The notes beneath the pieces are model-generated. The model was not told the origin of the DNA and did no database searches. It was given only the letters and a program-made list of their open reading frames with translations. Positions 24,987 to 35,700 of a stretch of DNA of 41,454 nt are shown piece by piece. This DNA comes from Muribaculaceae bacterium. GTDB lineage: Bacteria; Bacteroidota; Bacteroidia; Bacteroidales; Muribaculaceae. A program made the position numbers and the translations under genes. The stretch's first letter is position 1; the number at the start of each line of letters is the position of its first letter. The stretch lies in assembly GCA_017483645.1 (NCBI GenBank), contig JAFUWD010000023.1, positions 1-41,454 on the forward strand, given 5' to 3'.

Positions 24987-26468
24987 ATGAAATGTCCCAA
25001 GTGTGGCAACCAGGCGCCCGAGGGGTCGGCCTTTTGCAATCAGTGCGGCACGCCGCTCAATATTGAAATTTCGTGTCCGGCATGTGGAGAGTCGATAACT
25101 GCCAATTCGGTGTTTTGCCCCAAATGCGGCAAGATGGTGCGCAACGACATGGCCGAAGAGCCTGCTCAGCCCGTTGTGGCTCCTGCTATGGCCGCCCCGG
25201 CCTCCCCAGTGGCCAACCCACCCACCCACCCAACCCAGCACCGTGAATGGAAAGAGCCTGTGCCGGTGCCGGAGCCTCCAGTGGATAGTGATGACGACGA
25301 GGAGGAAGAGGACGACGAGCCGCGTTCTAATTTCAATCGAAATCTGCTCATCGGTGTGTTGGCGGCCGTGCTGCTCATCGGCGGGCTGATGCTCATGCGC
25401 CAGTGTGGCGATGGTGGCAATCCCGTGGAGCCCGTGCCCACCGACAGTGCTGCGGTGCAAACCGCCACTCCCGCCACCGGCGAGGCCATCACCATCTTCA
25501 CCGACGAGCTTAACCGTAACAACCTCATGGGCGACGGAGCGTCGGCCGGAGCAGCAGTGCGTTTCCCTGGTGACGGAGCCGATGTGCCCGACCGTATTGC
25601 CGGCGTGACCTATCTGTCGAACTCCACCAGCCGCTCGTTCTTCAAAGTTTACACGCTCACACGCAGCGGCAGCATTTGGAACGTGGAGCCGGCACCGCCC
25701 AAATATCTGAACGGACGCACCATCAGCATGGACAACAACTCGCTGATTGCCGACATCAATCAGGTGCCGCGCGCCGTGAAAGTCAATGGCAACGACTGCA
25801 TCTATTTTGCCTATCTTAATCCCCCGGTGGGCGGCAGTGGTGGAGAAGGCTCGAACAGCCGCGTGTCGCTGTGCCTCTATGACATCAACAATAAAAAACT
25901 CACCACGCTCGACTACGATGGCCCGGTGAAGACCAAGGACGGCCGCCAGTACATCTACGGCAAGCCGTTGCAGGCCATCAATTCACCTGAGATGCGCTTC
26001 CTGCAGCAAGAGGCCACCTCCATCAAGAAAATCTATTTCCCCACCGAAGAGGAATTGAAGGCCGAAGAGGAGGCCAAAGAGAAAGCTGAGGAAGAAAAAG
26101 CACTCAGCGGACCAGAGAACGCCGGCGCCAAGTGGGCACACGACAATGGCGAGAGCCTGACGTCGCTCAAGGGCGGCGATGAGGTGCGGATGAAAGCTGC
26201 GTCTTACGACAAGCCCATCTTCAACCTCAAGGACATGAGCAAGAAAATTGAAAGCGATGCCTATATCGTGTTTGCCGACAACAAGGGGGCGGTGTATGGC
26301 TTCAACAAGAGCAGCCGCAAATATTTTGTGATTTACACCCCGTCGGGAGGACAAGGCTCACCGGCCGACATAGGCTTTGGCGACGACAACCGCATTCTGC
26401 GCATGCGCACGGCCGACGGACACATCAGCTACGATTTGGTGAGCGACAAGGCAAAATTGATTGATTGA
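24987..26468 (+). CDS. double zinc-ribbon protein with one transmembrane segment
   Basis: A 493-aa protein. Two Cys4 zinc ribbons at residues 3-49 (CPKCGNQAPEGSAFCNQCG; CPACGESITANSVFCPKCG) are followed by a Pro-rich and acidic linker, a transmembrane helix near 114-133 (LLIGVLAAVLLIGGLMLM), and a large C-terminal region of ~340 residues without a recognised domain, rich in beta strands. It includes a Glu/Lys/Ala coiled coil near 350-370. Probably a membrane-anchored protein with the ribbons in the cytoplasm; role unknown. Transcribed from repeat copy C, 33 bp upstream. Confidence 0.8.
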   Translation: MKCPKCGNQAPEGSAFCNQCGTPLNIEISCPACGESITANSVFCPKCGKMVRNDMAEEPAQPVVAPAMAAPASPVANPPTHPTQHREWKEPVPVPEPPVDSDDDEEEEDDEPRSNFNRNLLIGVLAAVLLIGGLMLMRQCGDGGNPVEPVPTDSAAVQTATPATGEAITIFTDELNRNNLMGDGASAGAAVRFPGDGADVPDRIAGVTYLSNSTSRSFFKVYTLTRSGSIWNVEPAPPKYLNGRTISMDNNSLIADINQVPRAVKVNGNDCIYFAYLNPPVGGSGGEGSNSRVSLCLYDINNKKLTTLDYDGPVKTKDGRQYIYGKPLQAINSPEMRFLQQEATSIKKIYFPTEEELKAEEEAKEKAEEEKALSGPENAGAKWAHDNGESLTSLKGGDEVRMKAASYDKPIFNLKDMSKKIESDAYIVFADNKGAVYGFNKSSRKYFVIYTPSGGQGSPADIGFGDDNRILRMRTADGHISYDLVSDKAKLID

Positions 26469-26485
26469 GAATATATTCCTGCGTT

Positions 26486-27619
26486 ATGGCAATAGAAATC
26501 AAGGAAATTCACCCTATAAAAAGTGAACTCAAGGCGTTTGTCACATTTCCCATCGACACGCTTTATGCCGACAATCCCTACTATGTGCCGGCACTGGTGA
26601 CCGATGAAATCGACACGCTTCTGCCAGGCAAGAATCCGGCTTTCGAGTTTTGCGAGGCGGTCTATTACATGGCTTATCGTGACGGCAAGCCCGTAGGTCG
26701 CATCGCCGGAATCATCAACCGTGTGGTCAATGAGCGCATGGGCAAGAAGGAAGCGCGTTTTGGGTTTGTTGATTTTGTCGACGACAACGAAGTGGTGGAC
26801 GCATTGTTCCAGGCCGTGCAGCAATGGGCTGTGGCCAAGGGGATGACCCAGCTCACCGGTCCACTCGGTTTCACCGACATGGACCGCGAGGGGTGTCTCG
26901 TGGAGGGTTTTGACCAGTTGGTCACGCAGGCCACCATCTACAACCACGCTTATTACAAAGACCATTTGGAAAGAATGGGGTTTGTGAAAGATGCCGACTG
27001 GATTGAGATGCGCATCATGGTGCCAGACCAGATTCCTGAAAAAATGGCGCGGGTGGCCGAAATTGTGCGCACACGCTTCAACCTGCACACGGTGCGGTTC
27101 ACCTCGCGCAAGAAGCTGGTGAGCCAGTACGGCACAGCCATCTTCAATCTCATCAACGAGGCCTATGACTCGCTCTTCGGATATTCGCCCCTCACACAAG
27201 GGCAAATCGACCACTATATCAAGCTCTACCTCCCTTTCCTGCCGCTTGACCACATCTCGCTCATCGTCGACCAAGACGAAACCCTGATTGGGGTGGGCAT
27301 TTCCATCCCGTCGCTGTCGAAAGCGCTTATCAAAGGCCGCGGCCGACTGTTGCCTCTGGGATGGTGGCACCTGCTCAGAGCCTTCAAGGGACACACCAAC
27401 ATTGTGGACCTGATGCTGGTGGCTGTGAAGCCCGAGTATCAAAACAAGGGTGCCAACGCGCTGCTGTTCACCGACCTGATTCCTGTGTTCCAGCGCCGTG
27501 GCTACGAGTGGGCCGAGAGCAATCCCGAGTTGGAACTGAACAACAAGGTGCTTTCGCAGTGGGAATATTTCGAGACCGACCACAACAAGCGCCGCCGTGC
27601 CTACACTAAAGAAATTTAA
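26486..27619 (+). CDS. GNAT-like N-acetyltransferase-fold protein
   Basis: 377 aa from the ATG at 26486 (MAIEIKEIHPIKSELKAFVTFP). The pattern FVTFPIDTLYADNPYYVPALVTDE, then GRIAGIINRVVNERMGKKEARFGFVDFVDD and GPLGFTDMDREGCLVEGFDQLVT, belongs to a conserved Bacteroidetes family of about this size with an acyl-CoA N-acyltransferase-like fold. The C-terminal VDLMLVAVKPEYQNKGANALLF resembles the acetyl-CoA loop of GNAT proteins. Substrate unknown. It sits 18 bp after the zinc-ribbon gene and 30 bp before pgi, so co-transcription with both is possible. Confidence 0.75.
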   Translation: MAIEIKEIHPIKSELKAFVTFPIDTLYADNPYYVPALVTDEIDTLLPGKNPAFEFCEAVYYMAYRDGKPVGRIAGIINRVVNERMGKKEARFGFVDFVDDNEVVDALFQAVQQWAVAKGMTQLTGPLGFTDMDREGCLVEGFDQLVTQATIYNHAYYKDHLERMGFVKDADWIEMRIMVPDQIPEKMARVAEIVRTRFNLHTVRFTSRKKLVSQYGTAIFNLINEAYDSLFGYSPLTQGQIDHYIKLYLPFLPLDHISLIVDQDETLIGVGISIPSLSKALIKGRGRLLPLGWWHLLRAFKGHTNIVDLMLVAVKPEYQNKGANALLFTDLIPVFQRRGYEWAESNPELELNNKVLSQWEYFETDHNKRRRAYTKEI

Positions 27620-27649
27620 TTTGTAAAACAATAAACTAAGGTGAAAAAG

Positions 27650-28978
27650 ATGAACGATACCATTCAAGTATTCAACAACCATGCCCTGGGCGTGGTGACA
27701 CAAGAACAAATCGACGCGCTGTGCCCGCGGGCCAAAGAGGCCGTTCAAACCCTGGAACAAGGCACGGGAGAAGGCAATGATTTCCTGGGCTGGCTCCACC
27801 TGCCGTCGAGCATCGACGAGCCTACACTGGCCTCCATCGAGAACTGCGCGCGCCAGTTGCGCACCGATTGCGAATATGTGGTGGCCATCGGCATCGGTGG
27901 CAGCTACCTGGGTGCAAAAGCCGTCATCGAGGCACTGAACGATGCCTTTGCGGCCTATAAGCCTGCCGCCGGAGCCAAGGTGCTTTTTGCCGGAAACAAC
28001 ATCGGCGAGGACTATATCCATGACCTGATGGACCTGCTCGACGGCAAGCGTTTCGGCATCGTGGTGATCAGTAAGAGCGGCACCACCACCGAGCCTGCCA
28101 TCGCTTTCAGGCTGCTCAAGGAGATGCTGGAGCGCCAGCAGGGCAAGGAGTTCGCCGCACGCCACACCGTGGCCATCACCGATGCCGCGCGCGGCGCCCT
28201 GCGCAGCCTGGCCACCGAAGAGGGCTATCAGACCTACGTTATCCCCGACAACGTGGGAGGCCGTTTCTCGGTGCTCACACCCGTGGGATTGCTGCCCATT
28301 GCCGTGGCCGGATTCGACATCCGCGCCCTCGTGGCAGGAGCCGTTGAGATGGAGCGTGCCGGCGACGACCTCACCATCCGTTATGCCGCCACACGCAACG
28401 CGCTGTATCAGGCTGGCAAGAAAATCGAGATTCTTGTCAACTTCGACCCGCGTCTGCACTTCCTGGCCGAATGGTGGAAGCAGCTTTACGGCGAGAGCGA
28501 GGGCAAGGACAATCTGGGAATTTTCCCCGCAAGTGTCGACTTCACCACCGACCTCCACTCCATGGGACAGTGGATTCAGGACGGCGAGCGCACCATCTTC
28601 GAGACCGTGCTCAGCGTGGGTGACCAGAAGCACAGCGTGGTCATTCCGAGCGACGATGCCGACCTCGACGGCCTCAACTATATCGCCGGACGCCGCGTGG
28701 ACGAGGTGAACAAGATGGCCGAGTTGGGCACGCGCCTGGCTCATGTGGACGGCGGTGTGCCTAATCTGCTCATCACCATCCCCGCCCTCACCGAGCGCTA
28801 TCTGGGCCAGCTCATCTACTTCTTTGAGCGCGCTTGCGGCGTCAGCGGCTACGTTCTGGGCGTGAACCCCTTCAACCAGCCCGGCGTGGAGGCCTACAAG
28901 AAGAATATGTTCGCCCTGCTCAACAAGCCCGGCTACGAAGCCCAGAGTGCCGCCATCCAGGCCCGCCTCAAAGGTTGA
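27650..28978 (+). CDS. pgi: glucose-6-phosphate isomerase
   Basis: 442 aa from the ATG at 27650, which has an unusually good ribosome site (AAGGTGA at 27638-27644); a GTG at 27641 is the alternative. It interconverts glucose-6-phosphate and fructose-6-phosphate. Motifs: [53 protein letters not shown], and [11 protein letters not shown]. Length matches the short bacterial form. Followed by a hairpin terminator. Confidence 0.96.
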   Translation: MNDTIQVFNNHALGVVTQEQIDALCPRAKEAVQTLEQGTGEGNDFLGWLHLPSSIDEPTLASIENCARQLRTDCEYVVAIGIGGSYLGAKAVIEALNDAFAAYKPAAGAKVLFAGNNIGEDYIHDLMDLLDGKRFGIVVISKSGTTTEPAIAFRLLKEMLERQQGKEFAARHTVAITDAARGALRSLATEEGYQTYVIPDNVGGRFSVLTPVGLLPIAVAGFDIRALVAGAVEMERAGDDLTIRYAATRNALYQAGKKIEILVNFDPRLHFLAEWWKQLYGESEGKDNLGIFPASVDFTTDLHSMGQWIQDGERTIFETVLSVGDQKHSVVIPSDDADLDGLNYIAGRRVDEVNKMAELGTRLAHVDGGVPNLLITIPALTERYLGQLIYFFERACGVSGYVLGVNPFNQPGVEAYKKNMFALLNKPGYEAQSAAIQARLKG

Positions 28979-29029
28979 TGCACTACCCCGCGGCGACGGG
29001 CCAACGTCCGCAGCCGCCACTTCAATAAC

Positions 29030-29068
29030 ACACCCGGCCCGCCCTCCCCGCTGAGGCCCGCCGGGTGT
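29030..29068 (+). terminator. terminator of pgi
   Basis: Inverted repeat ACACCCGGC (29030-29038) and GCCGGGTGT (29060-29068), followed by a TTGTATTTAT stretch. The T-run is modest. It separates pgi from the defence operon starting only 37 bp later. Confidence 0.6.
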
Positions 29069-29105
29069 TGTATTTATGAGAGTAATGAATATTTTGATTA
29101 CGGCT

Positions 29106-30893
29106 ATGCAAGTGATTGTCTTTGAAACAGAAAAACTCCGAAACGCGCTGAATGCGGTGCGTCCGTTCTCACATGCCGAAGTTGATTGCCACCCGAGTAC
29201 AGAAAATATTGATGCGGTGCAAATCGAAGTTGACGGCAGCAGTCAAAAGGCGCGCCTGTCGTACCGCGGCATGTACTTTCAGTGGTCAACATCCTTGCTT
29301 TGCCGGGCATCACAAGGCGACTTGAACATCTATGCCGACATTGACGACTTGCTCCTCTATGTTGACGACATAGAGACTGAAGAGTTTATGATTATGGCAG
29401 GCGGTCTTGAAACCAAGCATGAGGGTGATGTGAAACTAAACATCTATGATGAAGACGGCAAGCAACTCCTCGGAAAAGTTGATGCGCATTATGCCGATAA
29501 GCCATTTTACTTTTGCGACACCTATGCCAAGTCCCGTTTTTTTCGCTTGCCATCAAGTCCTATTGCTAACACTTTAAGGGAGTTTGAACCATTTACCAAT
29601 GAAGACGTACTTCATCGCGATCAGGCTTTTGTATGGTTCTTATTCGGGACTGACGACACAGCGGTAATAGCTTATACTAGCCACGCTCTTAAACGTCGGA
29701 TTTTTGATTACAACATCGGCGAGATTAAGACATTCGGCTTTTTAGGATATATCGGCAAAGCGGTCGCCAACCTAATGGACAAATGCTCCAAAGTGAGTGC
29801 CATTGACACCACCAAATTTTACTCAGTCATGTGCGATGATTATTTTGTGGAAATGCTGGCTCCCAAAGAACCACTTCGCAACTACATCGATGTCCTTGTA
29901 AACTTCAAGCCCACGCTGCAATTTGAAGTTGCTAAAAAGGATCTGCTCGACTTTGTGAAGCAAGCTATAGAGTCGAAGCACTGGTTTACCTATACCTGCC
30001 TCCACTCAAAGGGTGGCTATACACGCCTTCATTGCATCGATGCGCAAGGTAACGAATCAATGCGTCGTTTTATCGTCAACGAAGGCTATGCAGAAGACAC
30101 TACATTGTGCATCAGTACCTTCATGCTTGAAGCGTGCTTGAACAACATCAAGTCACCGATGGTGCGTTTTCAGTTCAACGGAGACTCAAATAGCTTAGTC
30201 AGCATAGCAGGAAGCACAGAACCATATAAGTCTGATTGTGCTCAACTCGTCGCGCAGAAACTGCTCAAAGATGACGAGCTGGAAATCATGCAGTGCAATG
30301 ACGCCGTACTCGACAAAGAAATTGCCGATTTCGACAAATCCCGAAATTCCGACAATGGAATGGAAATCATCAAGGTGGGAGAAGTGTTCTCGCGGCATGC
30401 CTTTCCACTCGACGGCAAAGACCATGTAGTGCCCGTGATAACCGACTACGGCATAGACGTGGTGATTTGCCTGAGCAATCCGTCGCTCAAAGAACGCCGA
30501 GCATTCAGCAATGAGCCAATTGAACTTTATTTGGTCGAGACAAGAACGATACCATTTATCCTGCTAAAATTCGGCACCCATTTTACACAGCAGTTTGCGC
30601 TGAACGTGGCAGGAATGCATCCCAAATACCAGTCACTATGGCTGAACGACTCCGACAGGAATATGCTTCGCTTGTTCCTTGTAAACGCTTACAATGCAGT
30701 ACTTGTTGCCATGCGTTTTTCGACTGTGCGACTGATGAGCGACATAAAAGCACTTTGTAAGAAGCAGTTGAGCCTAAGCCGCGAAACGGTTAATGAATAT
30801 ATCGCTCAAACCGAATCGTATCTATCAATTAATGAGATGATCGATATGGCTAATAAAACTGAGATTATCGAAAGACCGGAAATAAAACTATAA
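29106..30893 (+). CDS. sliding-clamp (DnaN)-like protein with extra C-terminal domain, linked to Type III R-M
   Basis: 595 aa from the ATG at 29106 (MQVIVFETEKLRNALNAV); earlier ATGs at 29076 and 29085 are possible. I find no named family, but the first ~385 residues follow the three-domain beta-clamp layout. Domain 1 has 'FETEKLRNALNAV' and a 'YADIDDLLLYVDDI' helix. Domain 2 ends 'FYSVMCDDYFVEMLAPKEPLRNYIDVL', like the clamp segment before the third domain. Domain 3 has 'LQFEVAKKDLLDFVKQAI' (~270), then 'FMLEACLNNIKSPMVRFQFNGDSNSLVSI' (~338), the clamp pattern 'yLLdaLkai..e.V.l.f.g..s.l.I'. The last ~195 residues (after VGEVFSRHAFPLDG) are mixed alpha/beta and unrecognised. The gene is 13 bp upstream of mod and its base composition is lower in GC than the core. 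The clamp fold is inferred by eye. Confidence 0.6.
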   Translation: MQVIVFETEKLRNALNAVRPFSHAEVDCHPSTENIDAVQIEVDGSSQKARLSYRGMYFQWSTSLLCRASQGDLNIYADIDDLLLYVDDIETEEFMIMAGGLETKHEGDVKLNIYDEDGKQLLGKVDAHYADKPFYFCDTYAKSRFFRLPSSPIANTLREFEPFTNEDVLHRDQAFVWFLFGTDDTAVIAYTSHALKRRIFDYNIGEIKTFGFLGYIGKAVANLMDKCSKVSAIDTTKFYSVMCDDYFVEMLAPKEPLRNYIDVLVNFKPTLQFEVAKKDLLDFVKQAIESKHWFTYTCLHSKGGYTRLHCIDAQGNESMRRFIVNEGYAEDTTLCISTFMLEACLNNIKSPMVRFQFNGDSNSLVSIAGSTEPYKSDCAQLVAQKLLKDDELEIMQCNDAVLDKEIADFDKSRNSDNGMEIIKVGEVFSRHAFPLDGKDHVVPVITDYGIDVVICLSNPSLKERRAFSNEPIELYLVETRTIPFILLKFGTHFTQQFALNVAGMHPKYQSLWLNDSDRNMLRLFLVNAYNAVLVAMRFSTVRLMSDIKALCKKQLSLSRETVNEYIAQTESYLSINEMIDMANKTEIIERPEIKL

Positions 30894-30906
30894 CAACTAA
30901 CAAGAT

Positions 30907-32772
30907 ATGGAGAAACTTAATATGCAAAGCGGCAATGTGGTGCAGCGAAATATCGATGCACTTGCCGCGCTTTTCCATAACTGCCTGACTGAAAGGCAAA
31001 TACAAATTGGGGGGGGTAAAATGAGAGTTGAGCGAGCCATCGACTTCGACAAGTTGCGCCAAGAGTTGGGCGACGTGCTTGTGGAGGGCAACGAAGAACG
31101 CTATCAGTTCACGTGGCCCAACAAGCGTGATGCAAACCGCCTCGCCAACTCACGAATTAGCGCAACCCTTCGCCCGGTGAGAGAGGACAGCGTGGACTTC
31201 GACACCACGCAGAACCTCTATATCGAGGGCGACAACCTCGATGTGCTCAAACTCTTGCGTGAAACCTATCTCGGCAAGGTCAAGATGATCTACATCGACC
31301 CGCCCTACAACACCGGCAACGACTTCGTGTATGAAGACGATTTCGCCCAGACATCAGACGAATATCTCGCCAACAGCGGACAGTATGACGAACAAGGCAA
31401 CCGCCTTGTCGCCAACACCGAGAGCAACGGACGCTTCCACACCGACTGGCTCAACATGATATACCCCCGTCTCAAAGTCGCCCGCGACCTACTCGCCGAC
31501 GATGGCGTAATCTTTATCTCGATTGATGATAATGAGCAAGAAAACCTCAAAAAAGTTTGCAATGAAATTTTCGGCAATGATTTCGTTGAGTTATACATAT
31601 GGGACGTAAGAGAGCCTGGCACATTGCCGAAAACTGCAAAAAATACGGTTCGTAAAGAACATGAGTATCTTGTCGCTTGTTTCAAAAGCAAAAAACTTCT
31701 TTCAAAATATCGTTCACAAAAATACATCAATGCAGATTGGACAAACCCCGACAACGATCCAAGAGGACCTTGGATGTCGGCAAATATTAGTCGAGGTTCA
31801 GAGGGTAGCACTGGTGGTTCAAAATCCTATATAATTACAAATCCCGCTGGTATTAGCTTCGACAGAGACTGGGCTGTTTCAGAAGAAGAATATAAACAAT
31901 TATTGGCTGATAATCGAATATTCTTTGCAGACAATGGCCGAGGTGTGCCAAGAAAGAAGATTTTCAAAACAGATTACGTTGAATCAATTCAATCTTCACT
32001 TTTTGAGGGTCTTAAAAGTTCACAATCTGCAGCAACATTAATTAAAAGTTTACTCGGTGCAAAATGTTTTGATTTTCCGAAGCCAGTTGAGTTGATTCTT
32101 CGAATGTTGCAAATCTCAACGAGGAAAGATTCTATGGTTCTTGATTTCTTCAGCGGTAGCGCAACAACGGCTCACGCGGTGATGCAGCTTAATGCTGAAG
32201 ATGGTGGCAACCGCAAGTTCATCATGGTGCAGCTGCCGGAGGTGACTGACGAAAAGAGTGAGGCACGCAAGGCGGGTTATGCCAATATCTGCGAGATTGG
32301 CAAAGAACGCATCCGCCGTACCGGAAAGAAAATCAAAGCCGAGCATCCCGAAGCCAAAGACCTTGACATCGGGTTCCGCGTACTGCGTCTCGACAGCAGC
32401 AACATGGAAGACGTGTATTACACGCCCGATAAGTTTGATGCTGCCAACCTTTTCACGATGACAGATAACGTGAAAATTGACCGCACGGAGGAAGACTTGC
32501 TTTTCCAAGTCATGCTTGAACATGACGTACCGCTGTCTGCCACCATTAAAAAGGAGCAGATTGCCGGCAAGAACGTGTTCATTGTAGCTGACGGCCACCT
32601 TATCGCAACATTCGATAAGGCTATAAATGAATCGACCGTCACGGCGATTGCCAAGCGCAAACCGAATTTCTTCATTATGCGCGACGCAAGCGCAGCCAAC
32701 GATAATGTGCTCGACAACTTCGAGCAACTATTCCGTCAATATTCACCCGACACAATCTGCAAAATTCTTTGA
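30907..32772 (+). CDS. mod: Type III restriction-modification methyltransferase (Mod)
   Basis: A 621-aa DNA adenine-N6 methyltransferase and specificity subunit. N-terminal Mod region: AIDFDKLRQEL, NEERYQFTWPNKRDA, NLYIEGDNLDVLKLL. Motif IV DPPYNTGND is at 131-139, and motif I-like VLDFFSGSATTAHAV is near 410-424, the order of beta-class enzymes. The target-recognition region between (~200-415, bases 31510-32150) is much more AT-rich than the rest. A run of eight G (31009-31016) encodes Gly-Gly-Gly at ~35-37, and an ATG follows in frame at 31021. The gene is open and looks functional as sequenced. Followed by res after 3 bp. Confidence 0.95.
   Translation: MEKLNMQSGNVVQRNIDALAALFHNCLTERQIQIGGGKMRVERAIDFDKLRQELGDVLVEGNEERYQFTWPNKRDANRLANSRISATLRPVREDSVDFDTTQNLYIEGDNLDVLKLLRETYLGKVKMIYIDPPYNTGNDFVYEDDFAQTSDEYLANSGQYDEQGNRLVANTESNGRFHTDWLNMIYPRLKVARDLLADDGVIFISIDDNEQENLKKVCNEIFGNDFVELYIWDVREPGTLPKTAKNTVRKEHEYLVACFKSKKLLSKYRSQKYINADWTNPDNDPRGPWMSANISRGSEGSTGGSKSYIITNPAGISFDRDWAVSEEEYKQLLADNRIFFADNGRGVPRKKIFKTDYVESIQSSLFEGLKSSQSAATLIKSLLGAKCFDFPKPVELILRMLQISTRKDSMVLDFFSGSATTAHAVMQLNAEDGGNRKFIMVQLPEVTDEKSEARKAGYANICEIGKERIRRTGKKIKAEHPEAKDLDIGFRVLRLDSSNMEDVYYTPDKFDAANLFTMTDNVKIDRTEEDLLFQVMLEHDVPLSATIKKEQIAGKNVFIVADGHLIATFDKAINESTVTAIAKRKPNFFIMRDASAANDNVLDNFEQLFRQYSPDTICKIL
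31009..31016 (+). repeat. G8 homopolymer tract inside mod
   Basis: Eight consecutive G near codon 35 of mod. Gain or loss of one G would shift the frame, a classic setting for phase variation of Type III mod genes. The in-frame ATG at 31021 could permit restart of a shorter protein. Confidence 0.85.
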
Positions 32773-32775
32773 CGT

Positions 32776-35700
32776 ATGAAATTTAAATTCAAGATACAGC
32801 AATACCAGACCGATGCGGTTGAAAACACTGTTGAAATATTCGCCGGGCAACCTTGCCACGACAACTCGGTGTATCGTCGTGACATCGGGCATACACGCGG
32901 CTATGCCGGCGGTCTGCACGACGAGGAAGAATATACCGGCTATCGCAACAGCGACGTTGAACTGAGCGAAGCGCAACTGCTCGCCAACATTCACCGTGTG
33001 CAAATCGCTGCCGACATCAAGCAGAGTTCACGACTTGTAAAACTGCCCGACTTGGGCTGTGCCGCTCTCGACATCGAAATGGAGACCGGCACCGGAAAGA
33101 CATACGTCTATATCAAGACGATGTTTGAGATGAACAAACGCTATGGCTGGAGCAAATTTATCGTTGTGGTGCCAAGCATCGCCATCCGCGAGGGTGTTGC
33201 CAAGAGTTTCAATATGCTCGAAGAGCATTTTATGGAACATTATGGCAAAAAGGCTCGCTGGTTCATCTACAACAGCGGCAACCTGCAAGCACTTGACAGC
33301 TACTCGAGCAGTGCCGACATCAATGTAATGATTATCAACACTCAGGCGTTCGCATCTTCGCTTAAGGAGGGAGGCCGCAGCAAAGACAGCCTTATCATCT
33401 ACTCCAAGCGCGATGAGTTCCAGTCACGCCGACCCATCGATGTGATTGCCGCTAACCGCCCAATCATCATCATGGACGAGCCGCAACGCATGGAGGGTGC
33501 CGCAACGCAAAACGGCTTGAAGAAATTCCGCCCCTTGTTTATGCTTTACTACAGTGCCACCCACCGCACGCAGCACAACACAATATACGCACTCGACGCA
33601 CTCGATGCCTTCAAGCAGAAACTGGTGAAGCGCATCCGTGTGAAAGGATTTGAGGTCAAGAACTTGCGCGGTACCGGAAAGTATATGTATCTCAGCGGTT
33701 TTGAATTGTCGAAGAACAAACCGCCCCAAGCCGTGATTGAAATTGAAGTGCGCAAGTCCGGCGGTATTCGTCGTGAGCAACACCGCTTCTCGCAAGGCGA
33801 CTCATTGCAAGCCGTTTCGGGTCTTAATGAATATGACGGTTACACCATCAGCGAAATCAATCCGCTGCGCGGCTATGTGGCGTTCCTCAATGGCGAGGTA
33901 CTTGGCCGTGGGCAGGTGGTGGGTGACACTAACCGCAGAGCAATGCAGAAAGTGCAGATACGCGAGACCATCGCTTCGCACTTCGAGAAAGAACGCTCGC
34001 TGTTCAACCAGGGCATAAAATGCCTCTCGCTGTTCTTTATCGACGAGGTGGCGCACTACAAGGGCTATGATGAAAATGGCGAAGTGGTAAAAGGTCAGTT
34101 CTGGAAAGATTTCGAGGAAGAATATAACAACTTCTTGAACGAACATATCTCGCTGTTTGACGAACCCTACCAACGCTATCTGCGCCAAAGTACCGCCGCA
34201 CAAGTGCACGCGGGCTACTTCTCCATCGACAAAAGAACGGGACGCTCGGTGAACAGCCACGTGGGACGTGGCGACGACACCAGCGACGACATCAGCGCTT
34301 ACGACCTTATCTTGAAGAATAAGGAACGACTGCTCAGCTTCAGCGAGCCTGTGCGCTTCATTTTCTCGCACTCGGCTCTGCGCGAGGGCTGGGACAACCC
34401 AAACGTGTTCCAGATATGCACCCTGCGCAATGCCGGCAGCGTAACCGCCAAGCGGCAAGAAGTGGGCCGTGGGTTGCGACTATGCGTCAACCAGCAGGGT
34501 AACCGCATGGATGCCGAAGTTCTCGGCGAAAACGTGCAGGAACTGAATAGTCTTACGGTGATTGCCAACGAGAGTTACAGCTCATTTGTCGATGCGCTAC
34601 AGCGAGAAACACGACAGGAACTGCGCGAGCGACCCACTCATGTCAATCTGGAATTGTTCAAGGGCAAAACCATCGTTGTTGATGGTGAGAAATTCCAACT
34701 CGACGAAGTGCGAAGCGCAATGGCTGTCACCTACTTCACGATGAATGGCTACATTGACGAAAAAGGTATTCCGACTGACGCTTATCGCACAGCGGTAAAG
34801 GAGGGGACTTTGGCATCGATGGATTTGTTTGTCAACATCGCACCTATCGCAGCAGAGCTGCATAAAATGGTGCAAAGCACCTACGACGAAAGCGTCATTC
34901 TTGACAGCATGATTGAAGACGACATGCAAACACCTGCCACCATCACAATCAATCAAGACAATTTCGGGCGTAAGGAGTTCCAAGAACTATGGAAACAAAT
35001 CAACCACAAGTACGCCTACACCGTTCACTACAGTAGTGATGAACTTGTGGAAAAAGCCATCAACTCACTCAACGCCTCGCTGAAAGTCACCGAGTTGAAA
35101 TATGTTGTGGTTGAGGGCGGTCAAGAAGACAAAGTGGATGAGTTTGGTGGCATCACCACGGCAACCAAATCCCTCTCGGATGTGTCAACGTCAACAGTCA
35201 AATATGACCTTGTGGGCGAGATTGCACGTGGTGCCACGCTGACGCGGCGTACCGTAGTTCGCATCTTGCAAGGGTTGACTCCACAGAAATTCGCACTGTT
35301 CCGCAACAACCCTGAGGAGTTTATACGCAACGCAATCCGACTCATTCGTGAGCAAAAAGCAACGATGATTGTGGAACACATCGGCTACAATATGATTGAC
35401 GGGCAGTATGAATCGACTATATTCACGCAAGAGAAACCCACACAACCACTGTCAAAGGCATTCCATGCCAAGAAGCATATCCTTGACTATGTGTTTACCG
35501 ACAGCAAGGGTGAACGTGAATTTGCCGAACAGCTCGACGCAGCTACCGAAGTGTGCGTTTACGCCAAATTGCCGCGCACATTCCAAATACCAACGCCGGT
35601 GGGCAACTATGCCCCCGACTGGGCTGTAGCCTTCAACAGGGGTAGTGTCAAACACATCTTCTTTATTGCTGAGACTAAAGGCTCGCTTGACGAAATGGAA

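Noticed and set aside
26429..29020. 863-aa minus-strand open frame
   Set aside because: Runs antisense across the GNAT-like gene and pgi; a by-product of GC-rich codon use.
34019..34040. CLSLF in Res, resembling the clamp-binding pentapeptide
   Set aside because: It is part of a buried hydrophobic strand before the helicase region, lacks the Gln, and is too short to support a clamp contact.
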